Source: Artemisia argyi
Taxonomy: Eukaryota; Streptophyta; Magnoliopsida; Asterales; Asteraceae
NCBI GenBank assembly: GCA_030686995.1
Contig: CM060692.1
Location: 126,061,796-126,125,795 of the forward strand
Direction of reading: 5' to 3'
DNA: 64,000 bases
The notes beneath the pieces are model-generated. The model did no database searches. It was given only the letters and a program-made list of their open reading frames with translations, and was not told the DNA's origin. Shown here piece by piece: positions 1 through 11,232 of the stretch; within the stretch, counting starts at the first letter, position 1; each line of letters begins with the position of its first letter. A program made the position numbers and the translations under genes.

Positions 1-973
1 GAATTGCTTTTTTGGCGCCAAATATGGAACAGGTGGCAAGGGGTTGTTTCAAAGCAATTAAAGAATTATGGAGGGATGTGGAGGTGGAGGGGAGAAGTTG
101 GGATAGAAAAAATTGAGTTGGGGACAAGTTACCCACAAAAACAGGGGTTGTGAGGCTGGGAAGATGTGTTTAATGGTGGGGAAGCATTAAATGCCTCATG
201 GGTGTGAATTATTAGGTGGAAGGAGTAGGTAGTGAGCTGGGGAGGACAGGTGGTGGAGGAGAGGTGGCAAAAACCACCCTGGTATTGGGATTGCAGGGGG
301 GAGGGAGACGGGTGAACAGTGGAGGTGGTTTTTGGGAGGGAGTTGACCGGGGTCAAACCCCATTTAATATATTAAGGGGTTGGGTTTGGGCTTTTGTGTG
401 TTTGGGCCTGGGGGTGTGTTTGTTTTTTTATTTATTTTGGATAATAAAGATAAGGTTCGGTTGGTTTGTTGTGGATTTAAGCCCAAGGACCAATTTTCTA
501 TTTTCTGAATTTATGAAGGGTTGAACATGTAATTTTCTCATAGTTATCACAAGGACCAATTATGCCATTTAAGAATAGTACAAGGTTTAATTTTTGATAA
601 TTTTCTAATTTTAAAACCTTAAGGACCTTTTTTTGACATTTTTCAAACTTAGGGGACCAAAGTTGTCATTATGCAATTTTTTTACTTTAAAGGATTAAAC
701 TTGACAACTTATGAATTCCAAAGGACCTTTGATGATATTTTACATGTTTTGGATTACCAGGGACTAGATTTGCCAATTTTTCAAAGTTCAGGGACTGAAA
801 CTATAAATTATGTAAACTTTGTTGTTTTTCATCAGTTTTCAATCCTTTTTCATTTGAAACATATAAAAACACAATTCAGAGATATTTTATGTATTTAAAG
901 GCATTTCTGTTTATTTTCAGATGTTTTTGTGGTTTAAATGTGAACAAACTGATGAGTATTTACACACTCATCA
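1..973 (-). mobile_element. Gypsy (Athila/Tat-type) LTR, right-hand part
   Basis: The segment runs off the left edge and ends in a terminal inverted repeat (TGATGAGT...ACTCATCA, 950-973), exactly where Copia gag coding sequence begins. Its order of motifs matches the LTR at about 53287-56764: the word TTGGCGCCAAA, then G-rich text, then several blocks of the type 'GGGACCAAA...TGCCAATTTT', then the terminal repeat. It is a diverged member of that LTR family. By comparison with that copy it belongs to a minus-strand element. Whether it is a solo LTR or part of a full element cannot be told, because the other end and the left target-site copy lie outside the window. Short ORFs here show no coding signal. 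Confidence 0.65.
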
Positions 974-1940
974 ATGGTACTTGTTTAAAAAAGACTTATA
1001 TGACTAGTAATGTGTTATCTGCCCAATGGGATAGGTATAATGCTATTGTCTTAACTTGGATTATGAATTCTGTGTCGCAAGATGTTTATATGGGATTAGT
1101 GTAATCTAAAAAATGCTGCATCTATTTGAAAAGAGTTGCAAGAAACTTATGACAAAGTTGATGGGTCTGTGGTATATAATTTGTTACAAAAGATTAATTC
1201 TGTGAAACAAGGTGGTAGTTCTGTGACAGATTATTACCATAGGCCTAATTCTTTATAGAGAGAATTTGATGCTTTGACTAAATTTCCTAAATGTACTTGT
1301 GAAGTTAAGTGCAGTTGTAATGCTAGTAAAGAATTAGGATTACATTAGTAGCTTATGAGGCTGATGCAGTTTCTCATGGGTCTTGATGACTGTTATCATC
1401 CTGTGAGAACTGCTCTTTTAACAAGGGATCCTCTTCCTGAAGTTAAAGATGCTTATGCTACTGTGTCAAGAGAGGAATCCCATAGAGGGGTTCCTGAGTC
1501 CTCTGGTAGTGTTGAATCTAAAATGAATGCTACTTCTTTTAATGCTAAGTCTGTTAACAATAATAGAAGAAGCTTTAATACTAATAACAATAATACCAGA
1601 GGAAATTTTAATAATGGGGTGAATAGGGGTCCTAATCCTAATCCTAATTGTAAAAATTATGGAAAAATTGGTCATACTATTGAAAGATGTTATGAATTGG
1701 TTGGTTTTCCACCTGGTTTTAAGAGATTTTCTAACCCTAATCTTGTTAAACAAAATTTCAATGCTAATATTGATGTTAACAGTCTGAGAAACAGTCTTCT
1801 ACTAGTCCTTCTTCTGGTTTTACTTCTGATCAGATGAAGAAACTTCTCTCTTTGATCAATGATACTTCTTCTGGTAGTATTCATGCCAGTATGGCTAGTA
1901 AGGCTTCCTTTTTTAATGGCAATGTTTGGTTCAATATTAT
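974..1940 (+). pseudogene. Copia gag remnant (UBN2-type with zinc knuckle)
   Basis: Translation in changing frames gives a Copia Gag: an early 'NGTCLKK' block, a 'QWDRYNAIVLTWI' block typical of the UBN2 Gag domain, a C-x-C segment near 1300, then a basic Asn-rich stretch and a retroviral-type knuckle at 1645-1690. The knuckle reads CKNYGKIGHTIERC, so its second cysteine is Tyr and zinc binding is doubtful. The stops within 1104-1355 and the absence of the true Gag start mark it as a pseudogene. The apparent start ATG at 951 lies in the neighbouring LTR and is accidental. Confidence 0.85.
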
Positions 1941-2285
1941 TAGAGATAGTAAGTTGTTTGTTGGTTTTGATGAGGATAAGTGCTATATTCAGGACTGGAA
2001 AAAGGAGAGAATATTAGGGACTGGTAGTGAATCTGGTGGTCTTTACTTGTTTGACATGAATAAGAATTGTGTTATAGGTAAGTCTAATATGGTTTTGAGC
2101 TTCAATGTGTCAAATTTGATTTGGCATAATAGACTTGGTCACCCTGCTGACCAAGTTTTATCTGTTTTGCATAATGACTTGAATATTTCTAAAAACACTT
2201 CTGTGCCTGTTTGTGAGGTCTGTCACAGAGCAAAACAGACAAGGAAACCACTTGCATTGTCTGATAACAAGTCTAAGACTGTTGG
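1941..2285 (+). pseudogene. Copia pre-integrase domain fragment
   Basis: The frame from about 1834 to 2280 carries the pre-integrase signature: LWHNRLGHP-like text at 2120-2150 (here IWHNRLGHP) and the CEVCHRAKQ pair of cysteines at 2212-2238, which together form the HHCC zinc site. Between the end of gag (FFNGNVWFN, near 1910-1937) and 'RDSKLFVGFDE' the whole aspartic protease segment with its DSG motif is absent, so an internal deletion fell at about 1940. The frame continues across the nested element: '...KTVG' here joins 'ELVYLDLWG' at 8487 when one GTTGG copy is removed. Confidence 0.85.
2281..2285. repeat. Target-site duplication GTTGG (left copy)
   Basis: GTTGG lies immediately before the TG that opens the LTR at 2286. 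The matching copy is at 8482-8486, immediately after the other LTR. Removing the insert and one copy restores the Copia pre-integrase/integrase frame. Confidence 0.93.
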
Positions 2286-3733
2286 TGATATGTGGTTTTG
2301 CAACCTTGCAAAAGGTTTTACTTCTCAAGGGATCTTAAGAAGCTTGCAATCCCTACCAGGCAGTGTACCTGACCGATGTAGTATAGTGAGTGGCAAGTAC
2401 TGGGGGATTGATTGTTCTCTCGGGGAATAGTGTTCATTAGGATTGAAATTAATCTAACTAAGTCAAAAGGTGAAGGATGATTCCTTTTGTATTTTATATT
2501 TTATGGTAAGCAAGTAAAATTCTCGGGTTTTGGAAGAGTGGGCGGACTTAGTTGCTAGTCAACTAACCCAAATACTACAAATGCAAATAAAAATAAAATA
2601 ACCGAAAATAAATGTGAGTGTCATCTAATAAGGAGACAAACGTGTTTACTTAGGTTTCACTACTCCCTAGTTATCTTTTACTGATTTATAGGTTTGTTAC
2701 AATTACGTGGATGCGGGGTTGTATTCCTTAATACCATTCGTGGGGCCATGTACGATCTTCCCCAACTCTATAAGCTCTTATCTCCTCCTAATACAACACG
2801 TTAAGCGCCCAATCCTAGGGATTATAAACAGTGGCTCCTGCACTAAATACAACCAAATAACCATAGCACACATCCGATTCATGTTTCTTAAGACATTCAA
2901 GCAGGTTACCAAATAGGAGATTAGCCAATTTTCTTAAGCCTAACATCGATAAACATCCACCCACAAAAATTTATAACAAACCAATCAATAAATAATCAAT
3001 AACTAGGTTTCATTAGACCTAAGCAAACACAAACAAACCTAGCCTAGCATGTTAAAAGAAAGACAAGCGTAGGATAAAATCAAACAACACATAGACATAT
3101 TGAATGATTGATAAATGACTTATCTTCAATTAATCATGGAAGAAAAGAAGCTTTGAAACCTCATAAAAGCTGCAAAAGTCGACTAGGGTTCGTACCCTAA
3201 TTTCCTACCATAAGACCTCCCTTAATGAATGAAAAATAGAAGAGTATATATAGATTTTACAACTTGACGGCGTCACCTTTTAGGATGTGACGCCGTCATC
3301 TCGCCGTGTTAGGGTTCCTTGATCGCCTAGATCTACTCTTGACGCCGTCTAGCTGGAAAGTGTTCTGGGCCGTCTCTCTTTAACTTAAAACGTGACCACC
3401 TTGATGAAATAACACGTGACGCCATCACGTGTAAATGCTTCAAAATCTTTCTGGCCTGTCAAGTGCAAAGTAAATATCCACCTCTTTATCTACAAGTGAC
3501 GGCGTCACCTTTTAGCTTTTGATACCATCAGGTACTGTTCCAGCTTGAATTCTTGACTTTGTTGTTTTCTTCACTTTTATGCTCCAAAAATTTCCAAAAT
3601 GCTATGTTTTCCAGAATTCCTCCCAAAAGTACCTAAAATGACAAAAGGAACGATTTAAGGCAATACTTGATCATATAATCACGACTTAAGGCTTAAATAA
3701 CCCCTTAAAAGCGTAACACTTTTCGTCTCATCA
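2286..3733 (-). repeat. LTR (3' LTR) of Athila-like element 1
   Basis: 1448 bp, aligned to the LTR at 7115-8481. It keeps about 80 bp (near 2940-3022) that the partner lacks. It contains the TGACG palindrome array (3265-3530) and a TATA-like sequence (3244-3252) read on the minus strand. Confidence 0.9.
3265..3530 (-). promoter_or_regulatory. TGACG palindrome array in U3 of LTR
   Basis: Near-palindromes TGACGGCGTCA / TGACGCCGTCA and variants occur at 3265, 3288, about 3340, 3417 and 3497, ending with a degenerate copy near 3520. On the minus strand the array lies just upstream of the TATA-like sequence at 3244-3252. The half-site TGACG is the core of plant bZIP (TGA-type) sites; binding is inferred. 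Confidence 0.55.
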
Positions 3734-3773
3734 AATACCCTTACACTTGAGATTTGCTTGTCCTCAAGCAAAT
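3734..3773 (-). other. Polypurine tract and hairpin beside 3' LTR
   Basis: On the minus strand a perfect 9-bp hairpin (ATTTGCTTG / CAAGCAAAT, stems 3752-3760 and 3765-3773, loop AGGA) precedes the purine-rich CTCAAGTGTAAGGGTATT that abuts the LTR. This is the expected place for the plus-strand primer. The same 22-nt hairpin is found unchanged at 21363-21384. Confidence 0.7.
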
Positions 3774-6053
3774 GCGCTTTTATTCTAATCAAAATACAGG
3801 ATAGGGGTCATTTAACATTAATATAAAAGTAATTACAACAAATGATCGCTCCACCTTAATCAAAATAAGCACGGAAATCATACACTAGCACCTCACAAAT
3901 AGTGTTTGGATACTCTCATCTCTCGGGTGTTATAAACCTATATATAACTAATGGAAATGGAAGGTATCACTCACTACCTGTCATAGCAAATAGATTACCA
4001 TAGGCTTGGGAAAGGATAAAAAACCTCCTCCACTAGGCGTAAGCACCTAAGATAAACTATCAAAGAGGGTTTTCAATTGTTATAATGTTAGGTATAGGGA
4101 TATGGAAAACACGGTTTGCTGGATAAAGGATATTTTACTGGTGGCAAGGATAAAAAACCTCCTCCACTTTTTCTTGAATTTTTTGATTTTTTTTTTCATT
4201 CACTCTTGCCCTACCATCCAAAATAATTCCTCCAAGGGGCCTTGGTTCTCCCCTTACACTTGAACTTTTACATACTTTACATGTAACTATTCTAATGACT
4301 CGAATTAAGATAATTGAAACATTGGAGTACTTTAAAAACATTTTGCACATATGGGGGTAAAAATTTATGTTCTTCCCCATTACTCCATAATATTAGTACT
4401 TTACCCATGAGTCTCAATCGTCCCAAAACAATATGTACATTATATGACTCGCCTTAGCAACCATGTAATCAATTAGACAATTAACTAAGGGTTTACACAA
4501 ATGTTGTAACAATAATGCACTAAAGATGAGTGCATACAAGGAAGGTTAAGGCAATTTCGGTGTATATTTGGGGGTGGATTGTAACAAAATTATATCTTTA
4601 AGTAAAATGCTTAAAGTTAGAAACGAAAAAGATAGGCTCTGAGGGGTGTACTAGGGGTATCGTGTACTAAAAAAGAGTACATCGCAAAAGTGTGGGAGAA
4701 TTAATTGACCAATGAAGTCAATGTAATTATATAAACACAGGTGTAAAACATGGGTTATCCTAATGCCTCTTATCATGTAGTAAATCTAACTACACGAATG
4801 TAGTCTCACTTGTGGTCTCGGAATGAATCACTAACGCAAGTTCTAGAATCTAAGTACTGCTGGTTATTCATCAGCACTAAGGCTCTTCCTAACAAATCTA
4901 TGGGCGAACCTCACATATTTGGGGTGTAAAATTTTTGAGTGGTAAGGTTTTTGTGATAGTCATATAACTCCTATCCATGAGACGCTTATTAAGACCAAAG
5001 TTTCACTCCTATATGTTGAAAAAAATTTAAATTTGGTGCTAAAATTACCCTAACAAATATTTCTCTCAGTTTTATTACACATATACTATTAAACAAACAA
5101 AAATCAAATGCCATTGTATTCTATAAGGTATCTTCATTTAACCCCCCCCCCCCCCCCCCCTTACAATTAAGCCGAACAATGTCCCCAATGTTCAATTAAA
5201 AGATGTAAAAGTAAAGAAAATGAAAGAATGAAACAAATACTCCCCTGATTCGTTCGGTCTGGATGATGCGGTAACATGGTTAAATCCTTCTTCAAGATTA
5301 AAGCAACACCAAAAAATTGAAACTTGATGCCTAAAAACTTGACCAGCCATGTACATCTTCTTGTCCAATATAACCTGTTAAACCTGAGAACACAAACAAG
5401 AAAACCTAGCGTAAAATCGGTAGTAAAATCTGCATAAAAATAAAATCCTAGAAAGCAAATAATGATATAATGCTTGTGGAATGAATGGTTGCAGATTCCT
5501 GGAGTTTATAAGTTAAAGATTTAACAAAACTTTACAATTCCGGCAGAAAAACAAAACTTGCAAAATTTTTAGAAAATTTGTACCTGACGTTGCCAGGTTT
5601 TAGTTTCTGACGCCATCAGAATTGATCTGACAGAAATTTTATGCTTAGTTTCTAGAAAAGTTCTAGAAAAACCTATGCCTTAATTCCTGGAATTCCTGCA
5701 AAATATCATTATGACTCGATACAAGCATTTGACTCAAACAAGTACTAATATGTATGTTTATATCTCATTGTTATCGTTCATGTTCAATTCGTTCTTTGGA
5801 AACAATTTTGGATTTCCCTTACACTTATCTTTTTCAAAATACCTTTATATGTAATTAAGACGAAGTTAAAAACAAAATAAAGCATTTTCACAATATTACT
5901 TGAAACATGATCAATAAGCAAAGAAAATAAAACAAACATACGGAAGCAAATAAAACAAATAAACAAACAAGCAAACAACTAAAAGCTTGGGTTGCCTCCC
6001 AAGAAGCGGTTTTCTTTATTAACGAGTCTTGTAGCTAGACTCAAAGTCACGCT
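3774..6053 (-). other. Internal noncoding region of Athila-like element 1
   Basis: About 2.3 kb with no coding sequence I can recognise. It aligns in patches with 21385-23847 of element 2, for example the 'CCCATGAGTC...AATCGTCCCAAAACAATATGTACA' block at 4404-4440. Further purine-tract-like copies (minus strand AAGTGTAAGGG) lie at about 4249-4263 and 5815-5828. A modified copy follows the poly-C run at 5142-5160 and has its own imperfect hairpin (5174-5193). Confidence 0.6.
5142..5193 (-). other. Poly-C run with purine-tract-like hairpin module
   Basis: A run of C (5142-5160) is followed by TTACAATTAAG and a hairpin GAACAATG-TCCC-CAATGTTC (5174-5193; 7 of 8 pairs). The homologous site in element 2 (22961-22996) has TCCCCTTACACTTA and a 6-bp stem with the same TCCC loop, so the C run probably expanded from the tract. 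Confidence 0.5.
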
Positions 6054-6950
6054 CTACCTAGTGTCACTAATGCTCACGTACCCAAGTGCGAGCCATCTAA
6101 TTGTTGCTTCATCTCTCTTATAGTCATCACTTAGCTCTAAACATTCGCGATAATATCTTTTATTCTTTTCATGAGGATATTTAAGCCCTTTTCTCTTATC
6201 GTTCTCACTTAGCATATCGAGAGGTGGAAGCCTATTACATTTCTCAATAGAAAAATCCTTAAACCTAGGGTGTGCACGGGGAATTTGATAGACAAAATCC
6301 TCATCCCCGTTTGAGAATGTAATTAACCCTTCCATGAATTTTTCGTTTAATTTGGTTAGCCTTTTGAAGGGCTTCCCAAACACAACTTGGGTTAAGTTAC
6401 TATAAACAAACTCTCCTAGATTCTCCATAACCATAAATCCAACTAAATAGACAAAGCTTGCTACAAACACATGCAATGTCTTTGCCCTAGCAAAAATATT
6501 ATCTCCTTTGTATTCTAACAAATTTGCCATAATTTTGTTATATTCAGTATGAGAAATTATGTTCATTAGTAATGATGTGTTAAGGTAAGCATCAAAGCTC
6601 CTAAATCCGACATTACAAGGAAATTGAATATTAAATAAGCTCTCTTTCTCAATCCTTGTCCTAAGGTCAACATATCTAAGAGGGTTCATCACTTCTTCCA
6701 TCCTATCCTCATTAATTGCATCACCATCATCTAGGTCCTCATCGAAGTCCGAATAATAAAAAGGGTTAACCCTATGGTCATTATCATGGTCAGACTCCTC
6801 CATCTCAGAATTATTGCCAAAGTGATGGTCAGGTGAGGGGATAGGTGGGTTCTCATTTTCCACTACAAGGATTGGGATGGGTAGTTGGAAAATTCTTCGA
6901 CGAAAAACACGTATAATAGGAATCAAACGATCAATGCTATTGTTATCCAT
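6054..6950 (-). CDS. Retropepsin-like ORF of Athila-like element 1 (298 aa)
   Basis: An uninterrupted 298-codon ORF starts 164 bp inside the 5' LTR, the usual Gag position, but encodes no Gag core or knuckle. Residues 1-95 are acidic (many Asp/Glu). Residues from about 105 resemble a retropepsin-like fold: 'FPCNVG..SFDAYL', then MNIIS where active enzymes have a D-x-G-S/A motif followed by N-[IL]-[IM], then 'VVFGKPF' near residue 190 and 'GLITFSNG' near 208. The catalytic Asp-x-Gly is replaced by Asn-Thr-Ser, so protease activity is unlikely. Its closest match in the window is the ORF at 23848-24717. The intact frame in an old element is notable; its function is unknown. The start ATG was chosen as the first in frame. 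Confidence 0.6.
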   Translation of the reverse strand: MDNNSIDRLIPIIRVFRRRIFQLPIPILVVENENPPIPSPDHHFGNNSEMEESDHDNDHRVNPFYYSDFDEDLDDGDAINEDRMEEVMNPLRYVDLRTRIEKESLFNIQFPCNVGFRSFDAYLNTSLLMNIISHTEYNKIMANLLEYKGDNIFARAKTLHVFVASFVYLVGFMVMENLGEFVYSNLTQVVFGKPFKRLTKLNEKFMEGLITFSNGDEDFVYQIPRAHPRFKDFSIEKCNRLPPLDMLSENDKRKGLKYPHEKNKRYYRECLELSDDYKRDEATIRWLALGYVSISDTR

Positions 6951-7090
6951 TGAGAAGGTTTACAAACAAAGGAAACAAAGAAGAAAGATAGACTACAAGA
7001 AAACCTATAAAAATAAAATAAAAATCTCACTAGATAGGAATCTAATGAGTAGACCTAATAAAAATAAATTTCAACCTAAACAATAACTAT

Positions 7091-7111
7091 TCCCCAGCAA
7101 AGGCGCCAAAA
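7091..7111 (-). other. Primer binding site (tRNA-Asp type)
   Basis: On the minus strand TTTTTGGCGCCTTTGCTGGGG lies 3 nt inside the LTR at 7115-8481. It resembles the TGGCGCCG(T)TGCCGGGG primer sites used by Athila/Tat gypsy elements, with a few mismatches. It fixes the element's orientation as minus. Confidence 0.7.
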
Positions 7112-7114
7112 ACT

Positions 7115-8481
7115 TGATGCGTGGTTTTGCAACCTTGCAAAAGGTTTTACTTCTCAAGGGATCTTGAGAAGCTTGCAATCCCCACCAGGCAGTGTACCTG
7201 ACCGATGTAGTATAGTGAGTGGCAAGTACCGGGGGATTGATCATTCTCTCAGGGAATAGTGTTCGTTAAGATTGAAATTAATCTAACTAGGTCTGAAGGT
7301 GAAGGATGATTCTTTTTGTATTTTATATTTTATGGAAAGCAAGTAAAATTATCGGGTTTTGGAAGACTGGGCGGAATTAGTTGCTAGTCAACTAACCCAA
7401 ATACTACAAATGCAAATAAAAATAAAATAACTAAAAATAAATGTGAGAGACTTCTAATAAGGAGACAAACGTGTTTACTCAGGTTTCACTACTCCCTATT
7501 TATCTTTTACTGATTGATAGGTTTGTTACAATTGCATGGATGTCGGGTTGTATTCCTTAATACCATTCGTGGGGCCATGTACGATCTTCCCTAACTCTAT
7601 AAGCTCTTATCTCCTCCTAAGATGACACGTTAACGCCCAATCGTAGGGATTATAAAAAGTGGCTCATGAATTAAATACAACCAAATAACCGTAGTACACA
7701 TCTGATTCATGTTTCTTAAGACGTTTATGCAGGTTACCAAATAGGAGATAAGCCAGTTTTCTTAAGCCTAAGCAAACACAAACAAACCTAGCCTAGCATG
7801 TTAAAAGAAAGACAAGCGTAAGTTAAAATCAAACAACACATAGACATATTGAATGATTGATAGATTACTTATCTTCAATTAATCCTGGAAGAAAAGAGGC
7901 TTTGAAACCTCAAAAAAGCTGCAAAAGTCGACTAGGGTTCATACCCTAAGTTGCTACCACAAGTTCTCCCTTAATGAATGGAAAATAGAAGAGTATATAT
8001 AGATTTTACAACTTGACAGCATCACCTTTTAGGATGTGACGTCGTCATCTCACCGTGTTAGGGTTCCTTGATCGCCTAGATCTACTCTTGACGCCGTCTG
8101 GTTGGAAAGTGTTCTGGGCTGTCTCTCTTTAACTTAAAACGTGACCACCTTGGTGAAATAACACATGACGCCGTCACGTGTAAATGCTTCAAAATCTTTC
8201 TGGCCCATCAAGTGCAAAGTAAATATCCACCTCTTTATCAACAAGTGACGGCGTCACCTTTTAGCTTTTGACGCCATCATGTACTGTTCCAGCTTGAATT
8301 CTTGACTTTGTCATTTTCTTCACTTTTATGCTCCAAAAACGTCCAAATGGTATGTTTTCCAGAATTCTTCCCAAAAGTACCTAAAATGACAAAAGGAACA
8401 ATTTAAGGCAATATTTGATCGAATAATCACGACTTAAGGCTTAAATGACCCTTTAAAAGCGTAACACTTTTCGTCTCATTA
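7115..8481 (-). repeat. LTR (5' LTR) of Athila-like element 1
   Basis: 1367 bp. It matches the LTR at 2286-3733 except for scattered changes and a deletion of about 80 bp at 7770, where flanking copies of CCTAA suggest loss between short direct repeats. It carries a TATA-like sequence (7993-8001, minus strand). Confidence 0.9.
8014..8279 (-). promoter_or_regulatory. TGACG palindrome array in U3 of LTR
   Basis: Counterpart of 3265-3530. Palindromes at 8246-8256 (TGACGGCGTCA), a degenerate one at 8014-8024 and others between, ending TGACGCCATCA at 8269-8279, lie just upstream of the TATA-like sequence in minus-strand orientation. Confidence 0.5.
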
Positions 8482-8486
8482 GTTGG
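8482..8486. repeat. Target-site duplication GTTGG (right copy)
   Basis: GTTGG directly after the LTR end, matching 2281-2285. Confidence 0.93.
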
Positions 8487-9711
8487 TGAACTTGTTTATC
8501 TAGACTTGTGGGGCCCTTACAGAGTTCCTAGCAGAGAAGGGTTTAAGTATTTCTTGACTGTTGTTGATGATTTCTCTAGGGCTGTGTGGGTGTACTTAAT
8601 CAAAACTAAGAATGAGGTGTTTGATGTATTTGTTTCTTTTATTAAGATGATTCATAATCAGTTTGAAGTCAAAATTAAAACTGTTAGGTTAGATAATGGT
8701 ACAGAAATTTTTAATAAAAGAATGCATACTTTGTTTTCTGATCTTGGAATAATACATCAAACCTCTTATGCTCTCACACCTCAGCAAAATGGTATTGCTG
8801 AAAGGAAACATAGACATTTGCTTAATGTAACAAGGAGTCTTATGTTTCAGCGGGGAATTCCTCTCTCTTTCTGGTCTGAATGTGTTATAATTGTTGTGTA
8901 TCTTATAAATAGGCTGCCTTCATCTGCGTAAAATGGTAAGTCTCCTTTTGAGTTGGTACATAAAAAGAAACCTAATCTTTCCCATTTAAGGTGTTTTGGT
9001 TGTTTATGTTTTTGTACTATTTTAAACAATAGTGATAAAATGTGTTTTAGATCTAAAAAGTGTGTTTTGATTGGGTTTTCAACTAAAAGGCTTATAAACT
9101 TTTAAGTTTGGATTCTAGAAATGTTTTTTATTCAAGAGATGATAGGTTTTATGAAAATATATTTATTTTTTAAAATGAAAACTTGTGATTTAACAAATGT
9201 AGATTTTACAAATGAAGTTGATCACTTGAATTTTTTTAGTGAGCCTCAAAGTCCCAGTGATAAAGGGAGAGATTCATCAGTTGTGGATGGTAGTGTGGAG
9301 CCATATGATTCAGCAGATACTTCAAGTGATACTACACTTGGTATGAATCAGACTGGAAGGCACTCTGCAACCAATATGGATGACCAAAACTGGTCTGAGG
9401 CCAATTTTCATGAAAATGTTTCTGTACCAACTCCTTCTCATGTTCAAAATAATTCTGATGAAGTGCAGACACCTGTATTAAGAAGGTCTGATAGACAGTC
9501 TAGGCTTCATATTAAACTGAATGATTATGTGTTAAAGTATAAAGTTAGATATTGTATTGAGAAATATGTCTATTATGCTATGCTTAGTGATGATAATGTT
9601 TGTTTTACCACTAGTCTAAATAAATTTGTTGAACCAACTTGTTATGAGGAAGCAATTACTTATCCTAATTGGATTGATGCTATGAATAATGAGATTGAGG
9701 CATTAAATTGA
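8487..9711 (+). pseudogene. Copia 1 integrase and linker remnant
   Basis: The segment begins in the integrase core: 'LVYLDLWGP' with the first catalytic Asp near 8503, 'VRLDNGTE' with the second near 8694, and 'PQQNGIAERKHR' with the Glu near 8800, so the D,D-35-E triad is visible. A stop follows at 8929-8931, then degraded 'HLRCFGCLC' text of the core's end. The frame at 9121-9711 is a low-complexity acidic linker leading to 'YPNWIDAMNNEIEALN', the start of the RT region. At least three lesions break the frame. Confidence 0.88.
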
Positions 9712-11225
9712 AACAACACTTAGACTAAGTGCTATTCTGCTGGTAGAAAAGCTATTGGGTATAAGTGGTTGTGGAAAATTAAGTATAAATCTATTGGTGA
9801 TATTGAGAGGTATAAGGCTAGCTTGGTTACTAAGGGGTTTGGACAAAGGGAAGGTTTAGATTATGATGAAACCTTTAGTCCTGTGGTTAAAATGGTTACT
9901 TTGAGATGTGTTATTAGCATTGCTGTGCATAACAGTTGGCCTTTATATCAACTTGATGTTAATAATGCTTTTTTATATGGAGATTTGGATGAGGATGTTT
10001 ATATGATTATGCCACAAGGATATGAAAATTCTGATAAAAATAAAGTTTGCAAACTTAATAATCTTTGTATGGGCTTAAACAAGCTCCAAGACAGTGGAAT
10101 GCTAAACTTACCACTGTCTTAGCTGAGCATGGATTTGAACAAAGTAAGTTTGATTATTCTTTGTTCACTAAAAGGTATGGATCTGTGTTTATGATATTGT
10201 TGGTTTATGTTGATGATATTGTTATAACTGGTAATAATGAAACTGAGATTAAGAGGTTTAAAGAGTTTTTAAATTCTAAATTTCTGATAAAATATTTGGG
10301 AAATTTAAAGTATTTTTTGGGTATTGAAGTTTTGCAAAATGAGAGAGGCATTTGTATGTCTCAAAGGAAGTATTGTTTGGAACTTTTGCATGAGTACAGG
10401 TTGTTAGCAGCTAAACATGTTGAAACTCCATTACCTGAAAATTCTATTCTGAATCACGTTGAAACCTCTTCTGATAAGTACTTGAAAAAATTTACTAGTT
10501 ATCAACAGTTAGTGGGTAAGTTGATATATCTTACTAACACTAGACCTGATATTAGTTATGGTGTTCATTGTCTTAGCCGACATATGCATAGTCCTCTTCA
10601 GTCTCATATGAAGGCTTCTTTAAGAGTTCTTAAATATCTTAAAGGTTCACCTGGTTCAGGTCTGCAATTTGACAAAGAATCTGATCTTAAACTCAGAGGT
10701 TACTCTAATGCAGACTGGGCCAAGTGTCATAAAACCAGAAAATCTGTTACTGGTTTTTGTGTGTTTTTGGGAAGAAACTTGATTTCCTGGAAAAGTAAAA
10801 AATAGGAAACTTTGTCTAAAAGTTCTACTGAAGCTGAGTACATTAGTATGTCTTCTGCTACTTGTGAAATTATTTGGTTGAGTACTTTGTTAACCAGTTT
10901 GAATGTTACTGAGTTGTTGTCAGTTGAGTTATTTTGTGATAATAATTTTGCTATTCAGTTGGCTGCTAATCCTGTGTTTCATGAGAGATCTAAGCATTTT
11001 GAACTTGATGTTCATTTGGTTAGAGAAAAGGTAGCTGCATGTGTTATCAAAAATGTTAAGGTGAACACAGATGTGCAAACTGCTGACATTTTTACAAAGT
11101 GTCTTGGAAGTGCACAACATGGTTTGTATTGTAGGAAACTTGGATTGCTAGATATGTTTAAGAAGCAGGGAGCAGAAGTTGACAAAGTTAAAGAAGCAGT
11201 TCAAGTTAATGACTCAAAAGCTTAA
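9712..11225 (+). pseudogene. Copia 1 reverse transcriptase and RNase H remnant
   Basis: RVT_2-type RT is recognisable by '[16 protein letters not shown]' (9850-9905), '[20 protein letters not shown]' in shorter pieces, and the YVDD active site in 'LLVYVDDIVITGN' (10200-10235). A frameshift near 10060-10090 splits '[11 protein letters not shown]'. RNase H follows with 'YSNADWAKCHKTRKSVTGF' (10702-10758), a stop at 10803, and 'SSTEAEYISMS' and 'KHFELDVHLVREKV' to the stop at 11223. Key residues survive but the frame is broken at least twice. Confidence 0.92.
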
Positions 11226-11232
11226 GGGAAGC

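Larger units (their letters stand above)
2286..8481 (-). mobile_element. Athila-like non-autonomous LTR element 1
   Basis: The two LTRs (2286-3733 and 7115-8481) begin TGATR and end CATYA, and the 5-bp TSD GTTGG flanks them. The orientation is minus: a tRNA-Asp-type primer site (TTGGCGCC...) sits just inside the right LTR and purine-rich text sits inside the left LTR on the minus strand. The internal region is only 3381 bp and holds a single 298-codon ORF near the primer site, followed by about 2.3 kb without coding sequence. No RT, RNase H or integrase is present, so it depended on proteins from a relative. Its LTRs and internal noncoding text are related to those of the elements at 19935 and 49204. 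Confidence 0.9.

Noticed and set aside
216..524. 102-aa Gly/Trp-rich ORF at the left edge
   Set aside because: It is LTR sequence with G-rich composition; the related LTR at 55900-56300 does not keep the frame.
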